Shown in pieces: positions 27,050-36,646 of a stretch of 64,000 nucleotides of DNA (position 1 is its first letter; each line of letters begins with the position of its first letter). Below the pieces are notes generated by a model. It worked only from the letters and a program-made list of their open reading frames with translations. It made no database searches and was not told the origin of the DNA. The position numbers and the translations under genes were made by a program. The stretch comes from Amorphus coralli DSM 19760. GTDB lineage: Bacteria; Pseudomonadota; Alphaproteobacteria; Rhizobiales; Amorphaceae. The DNA lies in assembly GCF_000374525.1 (NCBI RefSeq), contig NZ_KB894575.1, positions 124,001 to 188,000 of the forward strand, given 5' to 3'.

Positions 27050-28614
27050 AGCGCGGCCTCGGCCGCGTCGTCAGCGAGGGCCGAAAGCAGCGTCGGAGAG
27101 CCCTGCACCGCCGTGCGTTGCATGTGCATGCGCAGGCCACGCAGGCTGCCCAGCTCCTCGCCGCCACCGGCCCGGCCGGGGCCCCCGTGCACGCACATGG
27201 GCATGACGATCGGGTGGCCGGTGTGGTCGCGGCCGACCTCGTCGTCGACGACCATCACCCGGCCGTGGAACGGGGCCACGCCGACGGTTGCCGCCTTGGC
27301 AACGGCCCCGTCGCTGGAGAAGACGCTGAGGGCCAGCGATCCGCCGCCGCGGGCGGCGAGCGCCACGGCGTCCTCCACCGAGCGGTACGGCATGACGGTG
27401 GCGCAGGGGCCGAACACCTCGATCTCGTGAACCGCCTTCGCGCCCGCAGGATCGGCGCAGGAGAGCAGTGTCGGCGCAAGGAAGGCGCCGGCCTTGGCGT
27501 CGGCGCCCACGACACCGTCGGGAATGCCCCCGCCGCAGACCACGTCCGCTTCCTGCTTCAGCGCCTCGATACCCTTCAGCGCGATGTCGCGCTGCTCCAG
27601 ATCGACCAGCGGCCCGACACGCACGCTCTCGTCGGCCGGGTCGCCCACCGCGAAGGATGAGACCTTGGCGGATACCGCATCGGCGAAGGCACCCGCGTGC
27701 TCGGCCGGCACCAGCACCCGGCGGATGTTGGTGCAGAGTTGGCCGGCCTTGACGCTGAGAGCATTCACCACCTCGCGCACGGCAAGGTCGAACACGGCCG
27801 TGCCGGGAGCGGCATCGGGGCCGAGGATCGTGGCGTTGATGCTGTCGGCCTCGATGTTGACGCGCGGCGCGGCGGCCAGCACCGCCGGGTCGGAGCGCAG
27901 CATCTCGCCGGTGGCGGCCGAGCCGGTGAAGGCCAGCGAATCGAACGCCGTCAGCGCACCGACGAGATCCTTGCCGACGCCGCAGACGATGGAAAGCGCC
28001 CCTTCGGGGAGCACCTTCGCGGCAATCACGTCGGCAACCATCTGGTAGGACAGCCAGGCCGTCGCGGACGCCGGCTTCGCCACGCACGGTACGCCCGCGA
28101 CGATGGCCGTCGCGACCTTTTCCCAGAGCCCCCAGGAGGGGAAGTTGAAGGCGTTGATCTGCATGGCCGCACCCGGCCGCGTCGTCCAGATGTGGCGCGC
28201 GGCGAAGTTGCCGCCCCTGGCCAGCGTGTCCTGGCCGGGCTCGACGATGGTCTTCGCATCCCCTAACGATTGGGCGAGGCGGGCATAGAACTTGAGCGTG
28301 CCGATGCCGCCATCAATGTCGATCGCCGCGTCGCGGACCGTGTTGCCGGAATTCTTCCGGGCGATCTCGCCATAGGCATCGCGATTGGCGACGAGGACGT
28401 CGGCGACGGCCTTCAGGAGGGCGCCACGCTCGGCGAACGACAGGGCGGCGAGCGCCGGCCCGCCGGTTTCCCGCGCGAATGCGAGAGCCGCCGCCCCGTC
28501 GACGCCGGTGGCGTCAACCCGGCCGAGTTCCGCGCCCGTGGTCGGGTCGATGAAGGCGCGGCCCTCGCCGCTGCCTTCGACCCAGCGTCCGCCGACATAG
28601 CTCTGAAGCTTCAT
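27046..28614 (-). CDS. boxD: 3,4-dehydroadipyl-CoA semialdehyde dehydrogenase BoxD
   Basis: This 522-residue aldehyde dehydrogenase oxidises the BoxC product to 3,4-dehydroadipyl-CoA with NADP. The nucleophile is C294 in GQLCTNIRR and the general base is E255 in NIEADSIN. INAFNFPSWGLWEK and LAFTGSAATGEML are cofactor-site segments of the PaaZ/BoxD branch. The ATG at 28614 overlaps the TGA of the hydrolase gene (ATGA). The open frame extends upstream to 28860, but that part is an Arg-rich artefact inside the hydrolase gene. Confidence 0.94.
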   Translation of the reverse strand: MKLQSYVGGRWVEGSGEGRAFIDPTTGAELGRVDATGVDGAAALAFARETGGPALAALSFAERGALLKAVADVLVANRDAYGEIARKNSGNTVRDAAIDIDGGIGTLKFYARLAQSLGDAKTIVEPGQDTLARGGNFAARHIWTTRPGAAMQINAFNFPSWGLWEKVATAIVAGVPCVAKPASATAWLSYQMVADVIAAKVLPEGALSIVCGVGKDLVGALTAFDSLAFTGSAATGEMLRSDPAVLAAAPRVNIEADSINATILGPDAAPGTAVFDLAVREVVNALSVKAGQLCTNIRRVLVPAEHAGAFADAVSAKVSSFAVGDPADESVRVGPLVDLEQRDIALKGIEALKQEADVVCGGGIPDGVVGADAKAGAFLAPTLLSCADPAGAKAVHEIEVFGPCATVMPYRSVEDAVALAARGGGSLALSVFSSDGAVAKAATVGVAPFHGRVMVVDDEVGRDHTGHPIVMPMCVHGGPGRAGGGEELGSLRGLRMHMQRTAVQGSPTLLSALADDAAEAAL

Positions 28615-29426
28615 GCAACCTCCACTGTCGCGGCCTCGATCCGGTCGAGGCGGGCGACGTACTCGGTGATTTCGGCGAGGGTCTCGCCGGGCTTGTCGAA
28701 GAAGGGCGCGTGGCCGGCTCCGGGGACGATGACCTTGTCGAGCGGCGAATAGAGCGCGTCGAGCGCGTCGATCTGGGCCAGCGTGCCGTACTCGTCGTCG
28801 GCGCCCTGGAGGGCGAGCACCGGCACGCGGATGTAGTCGATCGCGTAAGCGATGTTCCACTCGGCGAAGCCCGGATCGAGCCAGGCGTCGTTCCAGCCCC
28901 GGAACGCCCCTTCGGGATCGTCGTGATACTTGGCCATCCGCTCCTTCAGGTCGCCGGCCTCAAAGGCCTCCTTGGCCTTCGCGATGGACGCGAGCTGGCC
29001 CGGCTCGGTGAAGAAGTGGGGGGCGATCAGGATCAGGCCGCGGACGCGATGGTCCTGGATGTTGCCGAGATAGAGCGCGGCGATGGAGGCCCCGTCGGAA
29101 TGGCCGAGCAGCACGCCGGACCGGAAGCCGATCGCCTCCAGCACCTTCGGCAGCACGTCGACCGCTTCACGGGTCATGTAGTCGAGCGGGCGTGGCAGTT
29201 CGACGGGATCGGACGTCCCGTAGCCGCGCCGGGAATAGACGAACACGCCGTGGCCGGTGGCCTCTGCGACCTTCTGCGGGAAGTCACGAAACAGCGCAAC
29301 GCAGCCGAGCCCCTCGTGCAGCATCACGATGGTCGGCGCATCGGTCGGCGGCGGACCGAAGCAGCGGCCCTCGAGCCCGACGCCGTCGATCTCCAGGCGA
29401 ACGGGATTTGCGGTATCCCAGATCAT
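28611..29426 (-). CDS. alpha/beta hydrolase in the box operon
   Basis: This 271-residue alpha/beta hydrolase has an oxyanion loop MLHEGLGCVALF, nucleophile Ser in LLGHSDGASIA near residue 105 and the catalytic His in GAGHAPFF. The start at 29426 overlaps the ligase TGA (ATGA) and follows the strong site AGGAGGTG. Box-type benzoate operons often carry such a hydrolase between the ligase and boxD. Ester cleavage to release benzoate, or hydrolysis of a pathway thioester or lactone, are both possible. Confidence 0.88.
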   Translation of the reverse strand: MIWDTANPVRLEIDGVGLEGRCFGPPPTDAPTIVMLHEGLGCVALFRDFPQKVAEATGHGVFVYSRRGYGTSDPVELPRPLDYMTREAVDVLPKVLEAIGFRSGVLLGHSDGASIAALYLGNIQDHRVRGLILIAPHFFTEPGQLASIAKAKEAFEAGDLKERMAKYHDDPEGAFRGWNDAWLDPGFAEWNIAYAIDYIRVPVLALQGADDEYGTLAQIDALDALYSPLDKVIVPGAGHAPFFDKPGETLAEITEYVARLDRIEAATVEVA

Positions 29427-30976
29427 TGAGCACCTCCTGCCTGCTGACGCAGCTTGAAGCGCTGGATCTTGCCGGTCGCGGTCTTCGGCAGTTCCTCGAC
29501 GAAATCGATCCAGCGCGGATATTTCCACTTGCCGACCCGCTCCTTCACGTGGTCGCGCAGCACCGCATCCATGCCGGCCGGCGCCACTCCGGATTTCAGG
29601 ACGACGAAGGCGCGGGGCTTCTCCAGTCCGGTCTCGTCGTCGGAAGGCACCACAGCCGCCTCCAGCACGTCCGGATGCGAGACCAGAGCCTGCTCGATCT
29701 CGAAGGGCGCGACCCAGATGCCGCTCACCTTGAACATGTCGTCGGTGCGGCCGCAGTAGACGAGGCGGCCGTCCTCGCGCCGCTCGTACTTGTCGCCGGT
29801 GCGGGTCCAGGCGCCCTCGAAGGTCGAGCGGGTCTTGTCGCGCTGGTTCCAGTAGCCCTCGGCAGCCGACGGCCCGTTGACCAGCAACTCGCCGATCTCT
29901 CCGACCTCAACGTCGCGGCCCGCCTCGTCGACGAGGCGCAGTTCGTAGCCCGGAACGGCCCGCCCGGAGGTGCCGTAACAGACGTCGCCCTCGGCATTGG
30001 ACAGGAAGATGTGCAGCATCTCCGTGGAGCCGACACCATCGAGAATGTCGACCTGGGTGCGCGCCTTCCAGCGGCTGCCGACTTCTTCCGGCAGCGCCTC
30101 GCCGGCGGAAATACAGATGCGCAGCCGGTCGCAGCCGGCCGGCCGGCCATCGCCCATCGCCGCCAGCATCGCGGCATAGAGCGTCGGCACGCCGCAGAAC
30201 ACGGTGGGGCGGGCGGTCTCGAGCACCGAGAATACGCTGTCGGGCGTCGGCCGACCTGCAAGCAGCGCCGTGGTCGCGCCCACCGACATGGGGAACGTCA
30301 TGCCGTTGCCGAGCCCGTAGGCAAAGAACAGCTTGGCGGCGGAAAAGACCGTGTCGCACTCGCCGATATTCAGGACCTGGGCAGCATAGGTATCGGATGT
30401 CGCCCTGAGGCTGGAGTGCACGTGACGCACGCCCTTCGGCCGGCCGGTGGAACCGGACGAATAGAGCCAGAAGGCACACTCGTCGGGGGACGCCTCGACG
30501 GTCGAACCCGCGTCGCTCGCGTCGAGCTCCGCCTGGAAGTCGAGATGATCGCCGGCCGCGTCGTCAACCACGAAGACGGAGGCGAGATCCTCCGCCTGGT
30601 CCACGATCGGCGCAACGGTTTCCAGGAGTTCGGCGGACACGAACAGCGCCTTGGCGCGGCTGTCCCGGAGGATGGCGAGAAACAGGTCGGCCGACAGGAG
30701 CGTATTGACCGGGATCGGAATGACGCCGGCCTTGAGACTGCCCCAGAAGATGACCGGGAAATCGACCGTGTCGTGCACGATCATCACGGCCCGGTCCTCG
30801 CGGCGGATGCCGTGGCGGCGGTAGAGACCGACCATGCGGTCGGTGGCGTCGGCCAGCGCGCCGTAGGTCAGCGTCCGCCCCCGGCCGCCCGCCTCGAGGA
30901 AGGCCGTCTTGTCGCCGAGCCTGGCCCTGTGACGATCCACGAAATAGTAGGCGGCGTTGCCGCTTGCTTCCTCCAC
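29423..30976 (-). CDS. bclA: benzoate-CoA ligase
   Basis: This 517-residue adenylate-forming ligase activates benzoate to benzoyl-CoA, the entry step of the box pathway. The P-loop is YSSGSTGRPKGVRHVH, followed by KLFFAYGLGNGMTFP and the C-terminal catalytic Lys K503 in TATGKIQRF. These match the BadA/BclA group of benzoate ligases. I chose the GTG at 30976 (VEEASGNAAYYF) because GGGGAGGA lies nine bases upstream. The frame stays open to 31279, but that part is Arg/Pro-rich and lies across the preceding gene. Confidence 0.93.
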   Translation of the reverse strand: MEEASGNAAYYFVDRHRARLGDKTAFLEAGGRGRTLTYGALADATDRMVGLYRRHGIRREDRAVMIVHDTVDFPVIFWGSLKAGVIPIPVNTLLSADLFLAILRDSRAKALFVSAELLETVAPIVDQAEDLASVFVVDDAAGDHLDFQAELDASDAGSTVEASPDECAFWLYSSGSTGRPKGVRHVHSSLRATSDTYAAQVLNIGECDTVFSAAKLFFAYGLGNGMTFPMSVGATTALLAGRPTPDSVFSVLETARPTVFCGVPTLYAAMLAAMGDGRPAGCDRLRICISAGEALPEEVGSRWKARTQVDILDGVGSTEMLHIFLSNAEGDVCYGTSGRAVPGYELRLVDEAGRDVEVGEIGELLVNGPSAAEGYWNQRDKTRSTFEGAWTRTGDKYERREDGRLVYCGRTDDMFKVSGIWVAPFEIEQALVSHPDVLEAAVVPSDDETGLEKPRAFVVLKSGVAPAGMDAVLRDHVKERVGKWKYPRWIDFVEELPKTATGKIQRFKLRQQAGGAQ

Positions 30977-31115
30977 CGGACGTGTCCTCCCCGAACCGCG
31001 GTCGTTGTCTTTGGCGGCCGCGCTTGTGCACGGTCCGTTGTGATTGGCGGGCCGGGCAGGCCCGCAATACGGGCGCGCCGGGGGCGGAGCGTCCGCCTGC
31101 CCGCGCCGGCCCGGC

Positions 31116-31583
31116 TTAGCGGCCGGTGAACTCGATCTGCCCATCCGGCAGGAAATAGAGAACATAGGCGTCGCCGTCGGACACCGTGGGATGATGGTCG
31201 CTGCCGGGCGGGTAGACGTACCAGCCCTCCGGCATGTCATCGAATTTCGCCGCGCCCTCGATCGGCATGATTGCACCAATCTCGCCGGTGGTGTGGACGT
31301 GATGCGGACCCTTCACGTCGCGCATGCGCACGACGTCGACGCTGAAGCGTCCGGCCTCGTTGCCCGGCTTCACCGGGCGGCCGAACTTGATGCCGCCGTG
31401 CTCGCGCTGCATGAGCCAGCCCTCGGCCTCACCCTCCGCACACAGGGTGCGCAGCTCGGTGAAGTCGGCCCCGTCCCTGGGAAAGGTGGCATTGAGGAAA
31501 TCGGCCAGCTCCGCATCGAGAGGCCGGTCGCCCATTGTGGTTGCGATACGGGAAACCAGGTCCCGGAAGGCCTGCTCACTCAT
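31116..31583 (-). CDS. DUF4863 family protein (4-hydroxylaminobenzoate lyase-like)
   Basis: This 155-residue protein appears to be cupin-like. It has GPHHVHTTGEIGAIMP (a His/Glu-rich metal-site-like segment), DDMPEGWYVYPPGSDHHPTV and a C-terminal GQIEFTGR. These features resemble the DUF4863 family, which includes 4-hydroxylaminobenzoate lyase and which I associate with benzoate CoA-pathway clusters. The ATG at 31583 follows GGAGGA at seven-base spacing; the open frame to 31736 would cross the operator at 31647-31660. It is the first gene of the ligase-hydrolase-boxD operon. Its function in benzoate metabolism is unknown to me. Confidence 0.82.
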   Translation of the reverse strand: MSEQAFRDLVSRIATTMGDRPLDAELADFLNATFPRDGADFTELRTLCAEGEAEGWLMQREHGGIKFGRPVKPGNEAGRFSVDVVRMRDVKGPHHVHTTGEIGAIMPIEGAAKFDDMPEGWYVYPPGSDHHPTVSDGDAYVLYFLPDGQIEFTGR

Positions 31584-31646
31584 GGGGGTCCTCCGATCTT
31601 CGCCCTCGGCGCACGCGGGGGGCGCCTTTGGAGCGGTTCGCGTTTC

Positions 31647-31660
31647 TGCATTATTATGCA
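31647..31660. promoter_or_regulatory. BoxR operator candidate upstream of the DUF4863/ligase operon
   Basis: TGCATTATTATGCA is an exact TGCA-N6-TGCA match, the best in the window. It lies 64-77 bases upstream of the DUF4863 start in the divergent interval. Confidence 0.7.
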
Positions 31661-31779
31661 TATCACGCCCCCGACCCGCAAGCACGGAAGCGGCACTATA
31701 TCCCGCGCACGGCTGGTCGATCCGATTATCGTACACATATCAGATGCTTAGTTTTCGGATCCACACCGCATCCAGAGTG

Positions 31780-31793
31780 TGCATTATATTGCT
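31780..31793. promoter_or_regulatory. BoxR operator candidate on the importer side
   Basis: TGCATTATATTGCT matches TGCA-N6-TGCA with one mismatch. It lies about 208 bases upstream of the binding-protein ATG at 32001, so it would put the importer under the same control as the box genes. Confidence 0.6.
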
Positions 31794-32000
31794 TGCGTGG
31801 CTGGAATCGCTCGGCTAGGCTACCGCTTGCTCGGCAGAAGCGCCCCGATCCCGCTGATAAAGAGGGCGCCCGCCAAGCGACAGTTCCGGACAGGAACCGG
31901 CTCGTCCGGATCGTCCCGTCCGGGATTCAGAGGAAACAATCGGGACTGCGGCCGGAAGGGACCCTCCCCGGACCGTGCAGTCCCTCAGGGAGGACACCGA

Positions 32001-33164
32001 ATGATCAAGACCGTCACCGGCGCGCTCGTCTGCGCCTCGTTTGCCGTGGCCGCCGCCGGGCCGGCTTCGGCTGCCGACTACAAGGTCGGCATGCTGCTGC
32101 CCTATAGCGGTGTTTATGCCGCCCTCGGCCAGGACATCGACGACGGCTTCATGCTGGCGCTCGAGGAAGCCGGCATGGTCGACCAGGTGGAGATGGTCCG
32201 CGAGGACACCGAGGTGAAGCCGCCGGTCGGCCTCGCCAAGACCCGCAAGATGGTGCTGGAAGATCAGGTCGACGTGCTGGTCGGCCCTGTGTCGTCCGGC
32301 GTGCTCGGCGCCGTTCGCGACTTCGTCGACCAGACCAAGACGCCGCTGATCGTCGCCAACGCCGGCAACGATGCCGCCACCGGCGAGAACTGCAGCCCCT
32401 ACATCGTCCGCGTGTCGTTCTCCAACAGCCAGGTCAACCGGCCGATGGGCCAGTGGATGGTCGATAACGGCGTGAAGTCGGTCTACACGCTCGCCCCCGA
32501 CTACGCGGCCGGCCAGCAGCAGATCACCGCCTTCGCCGACGCCTTCAAGGAGGCCGGTGGCGAGGTCGTGGGCCAGGAATATACCCCGTTCCGCACCACC
32601 CAGGACTTCGGCCCCTATCTGAGCCAGGCGCAGTCGACCAATCCCGACGCCGTCTACGTCTTCTACGCCGGCAGCGAGGCGATCAACTTCGTCAAGCAGT
32701 ACGATGCGTTCGGCCTGAAGGACAACACGACGCTTTACGGCTCGGGCTTCCTCACCTCGCCGCTCTATGTCGATGCCGAGGGTCCGGCCGCTATCGGCGT
32801 GATCGGTTCGCTGCACTACATCCCGACGCTGGACACCCCGGAGAACAAGGCGTTCGTCGAGGCCGTGCAGAAGAAGTACGACCGGGTGCCGTCGGAGTAC
32901 ACCGTGCAGGGCTACGACGCCGGTCGCTCGTTCGTCGAGGCGATCAAGTCGGGCGCCACGGACAAGGAAGCCATCGCCAAGGCGCTACCGACCGTCAGCT
33001 ACACCAGCCCGCGCGGCCCGGTCTCCATCGATCCGGCCACCAACAACATCATCCAGAACGTCTATGTCTACGAGACGGTCGAGGGTGACGACGGCAAGCT
33101 GACCCAGAAGCTCCTCGGCACCGTCGAGAACGTCAAGGACGCGCCGAACGGCTGCGAGCTGTAG
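32001..33164 (+). CDS. ABC importer substrate-binding protein (LIV-type), probably for benzoate-like acids
   Basis: This 387-residue periplasmic binding protein of the LIV family has a signal peptide ending near PASAAD at about residue 24. The mature part starts YKVGMLLPYSGVYAALGQDI, and LVGPVSSGVLGAVRD and YTLAPDYAAGQQQITAF mark the two lobes. The ATG at 32001 follows GGGAGGA. The frame is open back to 31779, but the extra residues are not a signal peptide. The shared divergent region with a BoxR-type site and the four importer genes downstream suggest an aromatic acid as ligand. Confidence 0.9.
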   Translation: MIKTVTGALVCASFAVAAAGPASAADYKVGMLLPYSGVYAALGQDIDDGFMLALEEAGMVDQVEMVREDTEVKPPVGLAKTRKMVLEDQVDVLVGPVSSGVLGAVRDFVDQTKTPLIVANAGNDAATGENCSPYIVRVSFSNSQVNRPMGQWMVDNGVKSVYTLAPDYAAGQQQITAFADAFKEAGGEVVGQEYTPFRTTQDFGPYLSQAQSTNPDAVYVFYAGSEAINFVKQYDAFGLKDNTTLYGSGFLTSPLYVDAEGPAAIGVIGSLHYIPTLDTPENKAFVEAVQKKYDRVPSEYTVQGYDAGRSFVEAIKSGATDKEAIAKALPTVSYTSPRGPVSIDPATNNIIQNVYVYETVEGDDGKLTQKLLGTVENVKDAPNGCEL

Positions 33165-33183
33165 GCCTTCCGAAACGCGAAAC

Positions 33184-33219
33184 GGGGCCGGGCGGACGCC
33201 ATCAGCACCGCCCGGCCCC
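33184..33219 (+). terminator. stem-loop after the binding-protein gene of importer 2
   Basis: A perfect 12-bp stem GGGGCCGGGCGG / CCGCCCGGCCCC with a 12-base loop is followed by TTCGTTT. It sits between the binding-protein and permease genes, where partial termination would favour binding-protein expression. Confidence 0.65.
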
Positions 33220-33252
33220 TTCGTTTCCAGCCCCTCCCGACGGAACGAGACC

Positions 33253-34122
33253 ATGTCCGACTGGTCCTACTGGGCAGTGCAGACGCTGAACGGGCTTCAG
33301 CTCTCCATGCTCCTCTTCCTGCTTTCGGTGGGCCTGACGGTGATTTTCGGGCTCCTGCATTTCGTCAATCTCGCCCACGGTGCGCTTTATGCGCTGGGTG
33401 CCTATATCGGCATTTCCGCCGCCACCGCGACGGGCTCCTACTGGGCCGGTTTCGCCGCCGCGCCGGTGGTCGTCGCGCTCACCGGCATCCTCCTCTATCT
33501 CGGCCTGATGAAGCGCATGCGGCGCGCCGGGCCGATGAACCAGGTGCTCGTCACGCTCGGCCTGATCTTCGTCTTCGTCGACATCTTCCGGCTGGTATGG
33601 GGCGACATCGCCATCGGCACCGTCGAGCCTGCCCTCTTCACAGGGCGCAGCGAGCTGTTCGGCGTCGTCTATCCGACCTACCGGCTGTTCATCATCGGTC
33701 TCGGTGCGCTGGTCATGGCGGTGCTGGCGCTGGTGCTGTCGCGCACCCAGCTCGGCGCGATGATCCGCGCCGGCGTCGACAACGACCAGATGGCCGCCTG
33801 CCTCGGCGTCAACGTGGAGAAGATCTTCTTCCTCGTGTTCTGCGTCGGCTGCGCGCTGGCCGGACTGGCCGGCGCCGTGGCGGCTCCGGTTTTCTCCGCC
33901 CACCCGGACATGGGCACGGAGATCCTGATCTCGACACTCATCGTGGTCGTGGTCGGCGGCATGGGCAGCCTGCGGGGCGCCATCGCCGGATCCTTCCTGG
34001 TCGGCTTCGCCCAGACCTTCGGAACGGTCCTCCTGCCGCACGTCGCCTCGCTGCTGATCTACGCGCTCCTCGCCCTCGTGCTGGTGTTCCGGCCGACCGG
34101 CCTGTTCCCGGCCCGGGCCTGA
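33253..34122 (+). CDS. LIV-type ABC importer permease, LivH
   Basis: This 289-residue inner-membrane permease has the usual LivH length and the N-terminal GLQLSMLLFLLSVGLTVIFG helix. FVNLAHGALYALGAYIG is the family signature. LGAMIRAGVDNDQMAACLGV is the cytoplasmic coupling segment. The ribosome binding site is weak, so translation may depend on upstream expression through the stem-loop at 33184. Confidence 0.93.
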   Translation: MSDWSYWAVQTLNGLQLSMLLFLLSVGLTVIFGLLHFVNLAHGALYALGAYIGISAATATGSYWAGFAAAPVVVALTGILLYLGLMKRMRRAGPMNQVLVTLGLIFVFVDIFRLVWGDIAIGTVEPALFTGRSELFGVVYPTYRLFIIGLGALVMAVLALVLSRTQLGAMIRAGVDNDQMAACLGVNVEKIFFLVFCVGCALAGLAGAVAAPVFSAHPDMGTEILISTLIVVVVGGMGSLRGAIAGSFLVGFAQTFGTVLLPHVASLLIYALLALVLVFRPTGLFPARA

Positions 34123-34132
34123 GGCAGATCCG

Positions 34133-35143
34133 ATGTTCCGACAGTCGCTCCTGAAGACCCTCACCGTCCTCGCCATCCTGGCGGCGGCCATCGCCTACAC
34201 CTTCACCACCGGATATTTCGGCAAGGAACTGGTGATCGAGGCCGCCACGCTGGCGATCCTGGCCATCAGCCTCGACATGATCGCCGGCTACGGCGGCATG
34301 ATCTCGCTCTGCCACGGCGCCATCTTCGGCGTCGGCGCCTACACCTATGCCGGGCTGACGGTGCTGTTCGAGGTGAACCCGTTCCTGGCCTTCGCCGCGG
34401 CGATCGTGGTGTCCGCCGCCTTCGCCTTCGCCGTTGGCGCGGTGACGGCGCGCACCCACGGCATCTTCTTCATCATGGCGACCCTCGCCTTCGGCCAGAT
34501 GGCCTACGTGCTGGTGTTCGAGAACAAGGCGCTGGGCGGCGACGACGGCCTTGCCGGCGTGCCTCGTCTCGACGTCTCGCCGCTGGGCCTCGACTTCAAC
34601 AACTCCGTTCAGTTTGCCCTGTTCGCGGTGGCGGCGGCGGCCCTCTCCTACGCCGCAGCCGCCTGGGTGCTGCGCTCCGGCTTCGGCCGCACCCTGGTCG
34701 GCATCCGCGTCAACGAGGCGCGCATGAAGGCCGTCGGCCTCACCGTCTGGCGAACCAAGGCAATCGCCTTCGCCATTTCCGGCGCGCTGGCCGGCCTTGG
34801 CGGCGCCATCGCGGCCCAGCAGACCATGTTCGTCTCGCCCGAGCTGATGGCCTGGATGGTGTCGGGAACCGTCCTGATGGTGGTCATCTTCGGCGGCATC
34901 GGCACCCTCGTCGGCCCCATTGTCGGCGCCGTGGTCTGGGTGTTCCTCAAGCACGAGATCTCGTCGGCCACACCCTACTGGCACATCGTCGCCGGCACCG
35001 TCCTCATCATCACCATCGTCGCCGGCGGCCGGGGTCTCTACGGCCAGATCGAGTACATGGTCGAGCGGCGGCGCCTGAAACGCCTCGCCGCGGCGGGCGT
35101 CCCGTCGACAGCCACCGGCCGGGAGGACGAGACCCATGCTTGA
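34133..35143 (+). CDS. LIV-type ABC importer permease, LivM
   Basis: This 336-residue permease carries GYGGMISLCHGAIFGVGAYT, the LivM signature, and GRTLVGIRVNEARMKAVGL as its coupling segment. It is encoded separately from its ATPase here, unlike in importer 1. Its stop overlaps the start of the LivG gene by eight bases. Confidence 0.93.
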   Translation: MFRQSLLKTLTVLAILAAAIAYTFTTGYFGKELVIEAATLAILAISLDMIAGYGGMISLCHGAIFGVGAYTYAGLTVLFEVNPFLAFAAAIVVSAAFAFAVGAVTARTHGIFFIMATLAFGQMAYVLVFENKALGGDDGLAGVPRLDVSPLGLDFNNSVQFALFAVAAAALSYAAAAWVLRSGFGRTLVGIRVNEARMKAVGLTVWRTKAIAFAISGALAGLGGAIAAQQTMFVSPELMAWMVSGTVLMVVIFGGIGTLVGPIVGAVVWVFLKHEISSATPYWHIVAGTVLIITIVAGGRGLYGQIEYMVERRRLKRLAAAGVPSTATGREDETHA

Positions 35144-35874
35144 GGCCCGTTCCCTCAACCGCGCCTTCGGCTCGCTGGTGGTGACCAAGGACGTCTCGTT
35201 CGCGCTGGACAAGGGCGAGCGGCGCGTGGTGCTCGGCCCCAACGGCGCCGGAAAGACCACGCTGTTCAATATCCTTGCCGGCGAACTGAAGCCCTCCTCC
35301 GGCGCCGTGCTCATGGGCGGACGCGACATCACCGCGCTGGCCGTCGCGGCGCGCGCGCGACTGGGTCTCGCCCGCAGCTACCAGAAGAACAACCTCTTCG
35401 GCGAACTGACGGTGCGCGAGAACCTGGCGCTCGCCGTCGCCACCGCGCGCGGTGCGGCCGGCTGGATCATGCGCGACACGCTGTCCGATGCCGGAATTGC
35501 CGAGGACGTCCGAGACGCGGCGCTTGCCGTCGGCCTCACCGAGATGCTGGACGTGCCGGTGGACGCGGTCTCCTACGGCGTCCGCCGCCAGCTGGAAGTG
35601 GGCATCGCGCTGTCCACGCGGCCGAGCGTGCTGCTGATGGACGAGCCCACCTCCGGCGTCGGCCCGGGCATGATCCAGGCGTTCCACCAGCTCATGCACA
35701 CGTTGCCGCGGGAACTGACCGTGCTCATCATCGAGCACGACATGGACCTCGCCTTCGACGTGGCCGACCGCATAACCGTACTGAACTACGGCGAGGTCGT
35801 CTTCGAGGGCACGCCGGATGAGACGCGCGGCAGCCCGATGGTGCGGGAGATCTATCTCGGGGAGTGGGACGCCC

Positions 35875-35882
<8 letters not shown>
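35136..35882 (+). CDS. LIV-type ABC importer ATPase, LivG
   Basis: This 248-residue ATPase has Walker A GPNGAGKTTLFN, RSYQKNNLFGELTVREN, Walker B VLLMDEPTSGV and switch His IIEHDMDLAF. The usual LSGGE signature is replaced by VSYGVRRQLEVG, as in many LivG-like proteins of aromatic-acid importers. Its start and stop overlap the neighbouring genes. Confidence 0.93.
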
Positions 35883-36573
<691 letters not shown>

Positions 36574-36618
36574 GCGGGATCAGGAAAAGTGGGAACCGGT
36601 TTTCCGCCCGGATCCCGC
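36574..36618. repeat. palindromic repeat element, copy 2
   Basis: It starts at the base after the livF stop. Arms GCGGGATC and GATCCCGC enclose the same core as the copy at 2436-2481, differing at one base in about 26. The arms differ from copy 1 yet remain complementary. It lies between convergent livF and treY and could terminate both transcripts. Confidence 0.8.
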
Positions 36619-36646
36619 TCTCAACACAGTGCTCTGCCTCTCGGGA

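Larger units (their letters stand above)
31584..32000. promoter_or_regulatory. divergent control region between the box operon and importer 2
   Basis: These 417 bases separate the minus-strand DUF4863/ligase operon from the plus-strand binding-protein gene and hold no convincing gene. The A/T-rich part, about 31640-31800, carries two TGCA-N6-TGCA-type sites, 133 bases apart centre to centre. Promoters for both directions should lie here. The last 190 bases form a long leader for the binding-protein mRNA. Confidence 0.6.

Noticed and set aside
30977-31279. N-terminal extension of the benzoate-CoA ligase
   Set aside because: The extra 101 residues are Arg/Pro-rich, overlap the DUF4863 gene, and a GTG with a strong ribosome binding site fits the family length.
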